Origin: Vescimonas coprocola
GTDB taxonomy: Bacteria; Bacillota; Clostridia; Oscillospirales; Oscillospiraceae
Direction: 5' to 3'
NCBI RefSeq assembly: GCF_018408575.1
Contig: NZ_AP023418.1
Span: 248,001-312,000, forward strand
DNA: 64,000 bases
A model generated the notes under the pieces. It made no database searches. It saw only the letters and a list, made by a program, of their open reading frames with translations, and had not been told where the DNA came from. The position numbers were made by a program, and so were the translations under genes. Of this stretch, positions 57,601-64,000 are shown piece after piece (within the stretch, counting starts at the first letter, position 1; each line of letters begins with the position of its first letter).

Positions 57601-60600
57601 GAAGCCGCCCAGCGCCACGATGGAACCGGCGTTCTCGGCGTTGAAGGCGTCGATGGTGCTCTTATAGGTGCTCCAGCTGTGGTTGGCGTCGGAATCCTTC
57701 ACCAGAGAGGTGTCATACAGAGCGCCCTCCACGTTGGCATTGGTCTTGGAGTCGAAGTAGTTGGAGTGGTCGGTGAAGGCTACGAACTGCACGTTGGCGC
57801 TGGCGGGGATGCTCTTGATGTAGTCCAGCGCAGAGGTCAGCGTACCGGAGCCGTCGGAATACTGGGTGTGGCTGTGGAGCTGACCGAAGTACAGCTGATA
57901 CTGGGTCTTGCCTACGGTGAAGAACCAGTTGAAGCTGGCCTCCTTGCCGTCGGCACGCTTGGCGGTGACCACCACCTCCGTGCGGCCGTCGGTGAGGTCG
58001 GCAGCGGGCGTGTAAGTGACACGGCCGCCTTCATACACGGCGTCCGCGGTCTTGCCGTTCACCGTCATGGTGATGGTGGGCTCCGTCCCGGCATTGGCCA
58101 GCGCCACGGAGATGGCGGGCCGCTTGTCGCTGCCGGTCTGAGCGCCCCGCATGGGCGTGGGATCGGAGAACACCGGCTCGTCCTTCACGGGGATCTCCAC
58201 CGTGCGGGTGATGGCCTTGCCCTGATTGTCCACGCCGCTGATGGTTACGGTGAGCTTGTCGCCCGTCACCTTCTCCACGGGGATGGTGACGGTGTAAACA
58301 CCCTCCTCCTCGGTGACAGTCAGGGCCTCGCCCGCCAGCGTGGCGGTCATGTCGCCCTTGACACCGAAGGGAGCATCCACGGTGAAGCTAAAGGTGTAGG
58401 CCTGCCCCACATAGGCGTCATACAGGTGGTCGATGACCACGGCGGGCATATTCACGATGCCGCCGGTCAGCTCCGTCCCCTCCGCCACGGGATAGAAGGA
58501 GAAGGAGTAGATGGTGTAGTCCAGATCACCGGTGGAGCTGTACATACTGTACACCTTGAAGCTGTCGCTGTAATACTCCAGCCACTGGCTGTATTTGCCG
58601 TTATACTTGGCGGTGCGGCTCTCCATTTCGTAGCCGCCCACGTTGCCGGAGCACTCCCGGACCAGCCAGTCGGCGTCCTCACTGGCGGTGAGGGAATAGA
58701 AGGCGTTGTTGCCGGTGCCGTTGGCACACAGATAGCCGTAGGTGTCGTTGCGGAAGCGATAGTACTCGCCGCTCTTTTCCACGGTAAAGACCACGGCGCC
58801 GTTGGAGCAGACAGCCTTGCCGTTGGCAATGGTGGCGGCCGCCTTGTTGATGGCGGGGCTGTCGGTGTTGTCATTTTGCTCCGCCAGAACCGCCTCAGCG
58901 TTCTGGTTGTAGATGACCACCTGATCGCCGGCCTGAGGCAGCTGGCCGGTGGTGGGAGGCGTCACGTTGGTGACGTAGTCGCTGCTGGCGCCGTTGCGGA
59001 GCTGATAGGTGCCGTTGTAGGCGGAGCAGCAGGCGTACAGGGCCGTGACATCGGCCTCAGTAGTATTGGCAGGCAGCGGCACACCCTTGAAGAGCTTGGT
59101 GCTGCCGGTGGCGTCGGTGACGGGGGTGCTGCCGGAAGCGTTGTAGGTACCCAGTGTCACGTCCTTGATGTAGACGTACTCACTGAGATAGTCGGCGCCC
59201 ATCTGGGAGACGGTGATCTCCTGTGCGGGGATGGCCTCCACGCCGGCCTTTACCACCTCCATGGCAGGGGACTGCATCTGAGGCACGCCGCCGTAGAGGC
59301 TAACGGTGCCGGTGACCTTCACCACGTCGCCTACCTTATAGTTGGCGTGGTTGGCGTAATCATAGACCTGGAAGCCGTAGATCTCACCGCCGATGACGTC
59401 CTCCAGAATGATGGAACTGATGCTGGCAGCGCCGTTATAGGCGTTGCCGTAGTGATACACCACCTGACCCACCACGGAGACATTTTCGGTCTTGGTGGTG
59501 ATGGCCCCGGCCTCCTTGACGGTGAGCGTCCCGTCGGGGATCATGTCGTCCGTGATGGGGTCATTGACGGAACCGGCGGCCCGGATCTCGTCGGCAACGG
59601 TATTCCGCAGCTGCAGGGTACCGTTGTTGGTGCCCACGGCGGCGGTAACATCTACCTTGTCGCCCACGGCAAAGGCCCAGCTGTCGCCGTTCTTGGGCAG
59701 AACTGCCTTATAGAGCTGGATGGTCTTGCCGTCGGCATCCTTGAAGGTGACGTTGGGGTTGGCGTACTGACCGTTGTTGTCATAGATCTCAGTGATCTCC
59801 AGCCCCTTCAGCTGCACATAGGTACACACATCGTCGGCGGTCAGGGCGGCGATGGTGGTGGGTTTGGCGTTCAGGGTCAGGCCGCTGGACTTGACGAAGG
59901 TGCCGCTGCCCAGCTGCGCCATGCCCCTGAACTCGGCCCGCTTGCCGGTACCGATGATGGTGTCGCCCAGAGCGATCTCATCGGTCTTGGCGGCCAGCCG
60001 CAGACAGATAGCACCGGTGGCGTCCTGCAGATAGTAGTTCTGGCCGTCCACCAGTGTCACAACGCCCTTGACGGTGAACTCGGTGTCGGTGGCGCCCTCC
60101 AGCGCCGTGCGGATGGGTACGGTGGCGGGCTCCTCCGGATCAGGCTCCGGGGTGGCGTCCACGTACTGCTTCTCCTGCGCCAGCTTGTAGAAGGTCATGC
60201 CGAAGTCCGATTCCTTCAGCCGGTCAGTGCTGGTGCAGTAGGCGGAGAACTCGGTGAACTTGGCGAAGTATTCCAGGTAGACCTTGCCGTACTGCCCGGT
60301 GACGCCGCTGCCGGAGAGGTAGTAGGAGGCGTTCTCGGCATTGCAGGTCTCCACATCCCAGCGAGTGGTGCCCTTGGCGTCCATGTTGAGATGGAACTTG
60401 CCATTATTTTCACCCAGCGTCAGCGTCTTGTCGTTCTGGGTGAAGGTATAGGTGCCGTCATCGTTGGCGGTGACATCCCATACCAGCGCATCCATGGCGT
60501 TGGCAGTCAGCACATCCTTTTCCACCGTGGCGGCCACGGGGGTCAGGTAGTAATTGCTCATCACGGTGGAGCTGACGGCAAAGCCGTTGCCGGCGTTGAA

Positions 60601-61452
60601 AATGACCACCTTGTCGCCGCCGGTGAGGGCAGCGGTCTTGACGTACTTGTCCACCAGACGATAGGCCTTGTAGGTGAACACGACCTCCTGACTGTCGGTC
60701 ATGCCGTCCTTCACAGCCTTGACGGTGATGGTGCAGGAGGCGGTGATGGTCACGGGGCCGGTGTAGTCCTGATAGGCGCCGTCATCCACCTTGTACCGCA
60801 GGGTGGCATCCGCCGTCTTGCAGGCAAAGGCCACGGTGTCGCCCACCTTCACATCGCCGGAGGCGGTACCGGTGGGGGCAGCTACCTGCTCCAGCCCGCC
60901 ACCCAGCTTATAGAGGGTGAAGTGGCAGGGGTAGCCGCCGGGAGACTTCGTAATGGTTTCATTTTTGTAAGCACGGAACTTGTTCTGGGCGCTGGCGTTG
61001 CTGGCCAGCTTGACCGTGTCATCGCCCTGTCCGGCGAAGGTAAAGGTCCCGTCGGTGGCATCGAAATCCACGGCCCACCGGTAGCTGCCGCTTTTAATGC
61101 CATTGTTGTTGCCGCCTTTGGGAGCAATGGGCTTGCCGTTGGCGTCGCTGAGAATGGTACCATTCTTGTCCACGGTCAGCGTCCAGACGCCGCCCGTGGG
61201 ATCAACGACCTGATCGTTGGCAGCTGTCACGGCCACTGCCGTGACCCATGTGCTGTCCAGCACACCGGGGGCGTAACCGTTGTTGGCTACCATCACATAC
61301 TCGCCGGTGACCAGTTCATCGGCGGACGTGACCTTGGTGTAGGTCTTTGTCGCTGATTCGTCTGCCAGAACTGCTGTGGGCAGCAGCGAGAGCAGCATCA
61401 TCAGCGACAGCAGCACGGACATGATCCGACTGCTGAGTCCTCTCTTCTTCAA
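54619..61452 (-). CDS. Giant surface protein with PHP-type metallohydrolase domain
   Basis: A 2277-residue secreted protein with a TTG start (AGGAGG seven bases before). A signal peptide (MKKRGLSSRIMSVLLSL, cut near LADES) is followed by several beta domains. One resembles a chitobiase-type C-terminal domain (about 205-265), and OB-fold-like DUF6359-type repeats (GVVTLVDGQNYYLQDATGAI and again near 1985) recur at least four times. A PHP/CehA-type domain lies near 1200-1500 (LYFGQLHSHTQYSDGSG, FTDHSNYF, HLAPTNNQDNH). A GATase-like segment follows at 1685-1800. The C-terminus is a Cys-rich module, a PGKPDQPGKPGQP spacer and the sorting-type signal PATGD, a hydrophobic helix and KKRRG. Confidence 0.88.
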   Translation of the reverse strand: MKKRGLSSRIMSVLLSLMMLLSLLPTAVLADESATKTYTKVTSADELVTGEYVMVANNGYAPGVLDSTWVTAVAVTAANDQVVDPTGGVWTLTVDKNGTILSDANGKPIAPKGGNNNGIKSGSYRWAVDFDATDGTFTFAGQGDDTVKLASNASAQNKFRAYKNETITKSPGGYPCHFTLYKLGGGLEQVAAPTGTASGDVKVGDTVAFACKTADATLRYKVDDGAYQDYTGPVTITASCTITVKAVKDGMTDSQEVVFTYKAYRLVDKYVKTAALTGGDKVVIFNAGNGFAVSSTVMSNYYLTPVAATVEKDVLTANAMDALVWDVTANDDGTYTFTQNDKTLTLGENNGKFHLNMDAKGTTRWDVETCNAENASYYLSGSGVTGQYGKVYLEYFAKFTEFSAYCTSTDRLKESDFGMTFYKLAQEKQYVDATPEPDPEEPATVPIRTALEGATDTEFTVKGVVTLVDGQNYYLQDATGAICLRLAAKTDEIALGDTIIGTGKRAEFRGMAQLGSGTFVKSSGLTLNAKPTTIAALTADDVCTYVQLKGLEITEIYDNNGQYANPNVTFKDADGKTIQLYKAVLPKNGDSWAFAVGDKVDVTAAVGTNNGTLQLRNTVADEIRAAGSVNDPITDDMIPDGTLTVKEAGAITTKTENVSVVGQVVYHYGNAYNGAASISSIILEDVIGGEIYGFQVYDYANHANYKVGDVVKVTGTVSLYGGVPQMQSPAMEVVKAGVEAIPAQEITVSQMGADYLSEYVYIKDVTLGTYNASGSTPVTDATGSTKLFKGVPLPANTTEADVTALYACCSAYNGTYQLRNGASSDYVTNVTPPTTGQLPQAGDQVVIYNQNAEAVLAEQNDNTDSPAINKAAATIANGKAVCSNGAVVFTVEKSGEYYRFRNDTYGYLCANGTGNNAFYSLTASEDADWLVRECSGNVGGYEMESRTAKYNGKYSQWLEYYSDSFKVYSMYSSTGDLDYTIYSFSFYPVAEGTELTGGIVNMPAVVIDHLYDAYVGQAYTFSFTVDAPFGVKGDMTATLAGEALTVTEEEGVYTVTIPVEKVTGDKLTVTISGVDNQGKAITRTVEIPVKDEPVFSDPTPMRGAQTGSDKRPAISVALANAGTEPTITMTVNGKTADAVYEGGRVTYTPAADLTDGRTEVVVTAKRADGKEASFNWFFTVGKTQYQLYFGQLHSHTQYSDGSGTLTSALDYIKSIPASANVQFVAFTDHSNYFDSKTNANVEGALYDTSLVKDSDANHSWSTYKSTIDAFNAENAGSIVALGGFEMTWSGGPGHINTFNTPGVVSRNNTTLNNKTDDAGMKAYYALLSQAEGVDSISQFNHPGTTFGNFSDFSYWDPVIDSRMYMVEVGNGEGQIGAGGYYPSYEQYIMALDKGWHLAPTNNQDNHKGRWGNANDARDVILTDNFTEDGIYEAIRALRMYATEDKNLELGYTVNGQMMGSSITEVPEKLNLGVTVNDPDKSDSISKVEVVVNSGKVVHTWSDPAELNQGSLSVTLDPDYSYYFIRVTEGDGDLAVTSPVWVGESLKLGISNMVCGTATPVTDEELTLTTTLFNSEDTDATIKSLTYTIGGTVIGVDKGEGDKGYTLGKSSTLDVSFHYTPTAARVFTVQVTAVVEQNGKEYTFTKTIDLDVLNADALVYIGIDASHYNEYVAGNYKDSMGNFSNLAAEYSVRTVQLNSSEELIAACSNPKFKALILTAPSRRLEAAQADPKTYSADELAAIDAFNAAGGTVILAGWSDNYENYDVIQSNPAIKHMAATQNEVLAALGSSLRISDDATYDDVRSAADGVDKWRLYFSSYNMDNPLMDGVEVDPDHPYDKLYTERFSHYGGASIYAVDASGNATSVLPATVSPVVYGHATTYSVDVDQDGLGGAGTPKYAFAENDSRLMVMATEQLEGRGMVVVSGAAFMSNFEVQASISDNGSEKNYSNYKICENLLQLINPVQITPIAEVQAQTEDGYKYTIEGVVTSNASGYDKETAFFDCIYVQDETGGINCFPVAGGFKIGDRVRVSGTTSSYQGEHQLAVTDIVKLGEGEAVTPREVTSTQVNDGSVLGQLITLKGYVVGIEMANGLVQTILVRDSAGVVSRVFIDGYICPNDEVKNLAPGCEISATGLASYDNTFVLADGTAMAPRIRISNRADIICTAHTHQFGEWEVTTPATCTGDGVETRTCPCGETETRVLPATGHTDADKDGKCDTCGAELNPVEPGKPDQPGKPGQPTDPTKPATGDESRLVLWVSLMGITAMAGAALLVGKKRRG

Positions 61453-61800
61453 TGAGATCCCTCCTGTTCAATATTACACGTTTACACGGCGGCCTGCTTC
61501 TGTCCTTCCGTCCCCCCGGAGATAGTACAAAGCCGCCTGACCCGCATCCGGCGGGCAGACGACCTTCCACAAGCTATCCTGTTTTTGGCACGGAGGCAGC
61601 GTCAAGGGCTCCGATCAGCTGAAACAGGCAGACTGTGGGGGATACCGTTGAGCAAAGACAAACCTTTCGTGTATCGTGCTGCCGGTCAAAACCGTGTACG
61701 CCGCTTTTGGCCGTACATACCGCCTTTGACCGATGGTAACAGTCTATCATAAAGCTGCCCAAATGGCTACCCCTTTTTCAATGATTTTGTCAGAAACGTG
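61453..61800 (-). promoter_or_regulatory. Long structured leader of the giant surface-protein gene
   Basis: About 350 bases between the promoter and TTG start with no supported gene. On minus, 61682-61734 can fold into a long hairpin (outer arms CGGTCAAA and TTTGACCG, inner GTACGGCC and GGCGTAC). Another stem-rich part near 61535-61560 has GCCGCCTGACC/CCGCATCCGGCGGGC. I could not match it to a riboswitch class. Confidence 0.45.
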
Positions 61801-61809
61801 CAATAAGTT

Positions 61810-61838
61810 TGTATAATATCTGCAAAGTCTATTGACAG
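61810..61838 (-). promoter_or_regulatory. Probable promoter of the giant surface-protein gene
   Basis: On minus, CTGTCA (61833-61838), a 17-base spacer and TATACA (61810-61815), in an AT-rich island. Confidence 0.55.
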
Positions 61839-61861
61839 ATGTAGCTGACTAGTGAACACTA

Positions 61862-61890
61862 TTGACATCAGGGGCGGAAGTTGCTATGCT
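61862..61890 (+). promoter_or_regulatory. Promoter of the YibE/F gene
   Basis: TTGACA (61862-61867), a 17-base spacer and TATGCT (61885-61890), 32 bases before the ATG. Confidence 0.75.
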
Positions 61891-61922
61891 GTAACCAAAT
61901 ATCATTGACGGAGGAAACGCCC

Positions 61923-63164
61923 ATGAAGCGGAAGAAGGGGAATGCGGACCGGCTGACAGCCGGGGCCTGGTGGAGCAGGAACCGGTGGAGCTGCGTCATT
62001 CTGGCGGCGGCGCTGGTGCTGTTCATCGTCGTGCGGATGGCGGCTGTGACCTTTGAGCAGCCCCAGCCCCGAGGGGATGAATATGCCGAGTACGAGACCG
62101 GCGTCGTCACGGATATCCTGTCGGACAATACCGAGGCAGATACCGTGGCCGACGGCGGCTATCGGGGGGAGCAGCTGCTGCTGGCACAGGTGCGCTCCGG
62201 CCAGTACAAGGGCGAGACCATGCAGGTGTATAACTATGTGGGGCCGCTGTACGGCCAGCCCCTGAAGGTGGGGCAGCGGGCGGTGCTGCTGATCTCCACT
62301 TATAGAGACGGGAGCCACACCGCCACGGTGTACGAGTATGACCGGGCGGTGGGTCTGGCGGTGACCGTGGGCCTGTTCCTGCTGGCAACAGTGGCTGTTG
62401 GCGGCAAGGTGGGAGCCAAGTCTCTGGTGGCGCTGGCGGTGACGCTGGTGTGCCTGTTCTGGATCCTGATCCCCCTGCTGATGAAGGGAGCGTCCACGCT
62501 GCTGACGGTGTTTCTGGTGTGCGCCTACATCACCGTGGTGACGATGGTGATCTTGGGCGGCGTGTGCCGCAAGACGGTGTGTGCTGCGCTGGGTACGGTG
62601 GCCGGTACGGCGCTGGCGCTGCTGTTCGGCCTGCTGTCTCAGAGCCTTCTGCGGATCGACGGCCTGCGGCTGACGGATGTGGAACCGCTGCTGCAGCTGC
62701 GGCAGACGGGTACGCCCTTGGGCCTGCGGGGCCTGCTGGTGGCGGGGGTAGTCATCAGTGCGCTGGGCGCCGTGATGGACGTGGCCATGAGCATCTCCTC
62801 TGCGCTGACGGAGGTACATACCGTGGCCCCGGACCGGGACGGCCGGGCTCTGTTCCGCTCCGGTATGAATATCGGCCGGGATATGGTAGGTACCATGACC
62901 AACACCCTGATCCTGGCATTTTTGGGCAGCGGCCTGTCCTTCATCATCTATCTGTATTCGCTGGGGCTGGATCCCCGGCAACTCATCAGCTCCCCCTATA
63001 TGGCCACGGAGGTCATCAGCGGCATCGCCAGCAGCATCGGCGTCATTCTGGCGGTCCCCCTGACGGCGCTCATCACCTCGTTCATTTTGGTGAAGGATAA
63101 AAAACCGAAGGCCCCCTGCGGATCGAAACCGGAGGATAAGAAGCTTCCCAAAGAGGTTCAATAA
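61923..63164 (+). CDS. YibE/F family multi-pass membrane protein
   Basis: A 413-residue membrane protein with about eight hydrophobic segments. An outward-facing N-terminal region (EYETGVVTDILSDNTEADTV) precedes the YibE/F-type core (KSLVALAVTLVCLFWILIPL, ALGAVMDVAMSISSALTEVH, RDMVGTMTNTLILAFLGSGL). The function of the family is not established. The start MKRKKGNADR at 61923 is set by GACGGAGG. It is transcribed alone. Confidence 0.9.
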   Translation: MKRKKGNADRLTAGAWWSRNRWSCVILAAALVLFIVVRMAAVTFEQPQPRGDEYAEYETGVVTDILSDNTEADTVADGGYRGEQLLLAQVRSGQYKGETMQVYNYVGPLYGQPLKVGQRAVLLISTYRDGSHTATVYEYDRAVGLAVTVGLFLLATVAVGGKVGAKSLVALAVTLVCLFWILIPLLMKGASTLLTVFLVCAYITVVTMVILGGVCRKTVCAALGTVAGTALALLFGLLSQSLLRIDGLRLTDVEPLLQLRQTGTPLGLRGLLVAGVVISALGAVMDVAMSISSALTEVHTVAPDRDGRALFRSGMNIGRDMVGTMTNTLILAFLGSGLSFIIYLYSLGLDPRQLISSPYMATEVISGIASSIGVILAVPLTALITSFILVKDKKPKAPCGSKPEDKKLPKEVQ

Positions 63165-63669
63165 GGGAGGCACCACCGGCGACTGGACAAAAAGGTGTCC
63201 AATGCTGGACAAAAGCTGGACAAAAACCGGGACGCTCCAAGGTCAGAAAATGGGGCAGTAACTGGACAAAACCGGCGGATGCAGACCGAAAAAACGACAG
63301 CGCAAAAACCCAAAGGGATAAAAGCAGCCCCCTCTGAAATCCAAGAACGGAACACCGGCAGAGAAAAAACTTCCAAGCTCCGGACTGCTATCGATTCCGA
63401 AAAAGAGAAAATACCGGCATATGATCGGCACCGAAAAGAAGCAGGAGCCGAGATGATAGCAGCGCCGGGAAAAGGCGGGATTCATGCCGATGACAGAGTC
63501 GGAAACGGGGGAATATCGGGCCAATCAAAGAAGCCGGAGAAGTGCAAAAGCCGGTCCGGCAGCAGTGCCGAAAGCGCAGGTACCGGAACGATAGCAGAGC
63601 CGTGAGAGCGAAAATACGGAGCAATGCCAACGCTGAAAATACGAATACCGGCAGAATAGAAAAACAGCA
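63165..63669. other. Purine-rich, T-poor intergenic region with TGGACAAAA repeats
   Basis: About 500 bases after the YibE/F stop with very few T on plus. The first 90 bases carry four copies of CTGGACAAAA and one TGTCCA. Further on, short phrases such as ACCGGCA and GAAAA recur. A 136-codon frame (63195-63605) is open because the strand is T-poor; it is highly polar, low in complexity and has no ribosome site, so I do not call it a gene. Confidence 0.5.
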
Positions 63670-63705
63670 AAAAAAGGCGGGGAAGGCAAAATTGCCTTCC
63701 CCGCC
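63669..63705 (-). terminator. Minus-strand intrinsic terminator in the right-end gap
   Basis: Perfect 14-bp stem GGCGGGGAAGGCAA with TTGCCTTCCCCGCC (63676-63705). The A run at 63669-63675 reads as seven U on minus, so it terminates leftward transcription. Confidence 0.88.
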
Positions 63706-63778
63706 TGCTTGCCGCCGGATGCGGCTGTACAGGAGGAGAGCTCACCTGCTTGCGGCGCAGGGAGGGATGACCTATACA
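63669..63778 (-). ncRNA. Candidate small RNA, about 108 nt
   Basis: A promoter-like pair on minus (TTGCTA 63808-63813, 17-base spacer, TATACT 63785-63790) predicts a start near 63778. A strong terminator follows about 100 bases later. The predicted RNA has internal hairpins CCTGC-GCCGCAA-GCAGG (about 63740-63756) and GCCGC-ATCC-GGCGGC (about 63709-63724). No open frame with a ribosome site fits. It does not carry the conserved bases I know for SRP RNA, 6S RNA or tmRNA. Confidence 0.45.
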
Positions 63779-63784
63779 CCTCCC

Positions 63785-63813
63785 AGTATATACGAGATCC
63801 GGAGAAATAGCAA
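63785..63813 (-). promoter_or_regulatory. Promoter of the candidate small RNA
   Basis: On minus, TTGCTA and TATACT with a 17-base spacer in an AT-rich stretch. From here to 64000 the sequence is A-rich on plus and holds no supported gene. Confidence 0.5.
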
Positions 63814-64000
63814 TGATTTTTCGGAAAAATTTTCCTGCTGGGAGCATGAATTTTTTGAATATTTCGCATGGAGAAAATACTGGGGCGCAGAAGGGTCACA
63901 GAGCCGCTCCGGATTTTTCGATTCTGGCAGCGTGGCGGCATCAGGGAAAAGCGGCAGCAAAAATCGAATCGTATCAGAAGATGAAACGGTATCGAGAAAA

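Noticed and set aside
54571-61356. A 2261-codon plus-strand open frame opposite the giant surface gene
   Set aside because: It mirrors the minus gene through high third-position GC. It is rich in Gly/Val/His repeats and lacks a signal peptide, domains or ribosome site, whereas the minus frame has all of these.
63195-63605. A 136-codon polar frame in the T-poor region
   Set aside because: It is open only because T is rare. It is low in complexity, without a ribosome site, and starts among direct repeats.

Overview
The window is bacterial, GC-rich and densely coded, and looks like chromosome of a Gram-positive Clostridia member. The evidence is lipobox-type solute-binding proteins, a T-box riboswitch, a surface protein with a C-terminal sorting-type signal, an FHA-RodA/PBP pair, and a 16S rRNA whose variable regions resemble my memory of Oscillospiraceae (Oscillibacter-type). 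The family assignment comes from memory, not from a search.

Layout. 1-2482 (- strand): a T-box-controlled ABC importer of the TrpXYZ type; the leader carries a UGG (Trp) specifier. 2559-3117: divergent nitroreductase and a shared terminator. 3116-6183 (-): a class B penicillin-binding protein and an FtsW/RodA polymerase carrying an N-terminal FHA domain. 6196-12224: a purine-rich gap, three tandem rRNA promoters spaced about 100 bp apart, and a complete 16S-tRNA-Ala-tRNA-Ile-23S-5S operon. 12400-14293: a structured leader and a SipW-cognate beta-helix surface protein interrupted by an in-frame amber codon. 14705-22980: a small membrane protein and a five-gene oligopeptide-type ABC importer with an unusual insertion in one permease. 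23094-33603: housekeeping genes (M18 aminopeptidase, a truncated pnuC behind an attenuator-like leader, a lipoprotein, RlmA, MATE, cysteine desulfurase, MtaB, a YfbR-type nucleotidase, DUF177/L32, RluA). 33855-37829: a polyamine importer with fused PotC-PotD. 38076-39715: the ACT + PFL/UPF0210 pair. 39893-42357: a lower-GC scar with a serine-recombinase remnant, a DUF134-NifX fusion, a GNAT enzyme and orphan fragments. 42409-43879: an FNR-type regulator divergent from a ferredoxin, with a palindrome at -41.5. 44008-46813: an Hpt protein and a REC/HD-GYP/GGDEF c-di-GMP protein. 47082-50194: a TSUP exporter, small proteins and a ClpP-like protease. 50370-54321: a DtxR-type regulator divergent from feoA-feoA-feoB and a Cys-rich FeoB partner. 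54619-61452 (-): a 2277-residue surface PHP-domain protein. 61923-63164: a YibE/F protein. The last 800 bp hold a purine-rich gap and a candidate small RNA of about 108 nt on the minus strand.

Functionally this is mostly core chromosome: tryptophan, peptide, polyamine and iron uptake, wall synthesis, rRNA production and RNA modification. The accessory signals are the amber-interrupted SipW-cognate gene, the giant PHP surface protein, large extracytoplasmic insertions in two unrelated transporters, the recombinase scar, and the orphan promoter-terminator unit at the right end. I did not find a clear multi-gene defence or other novel system.
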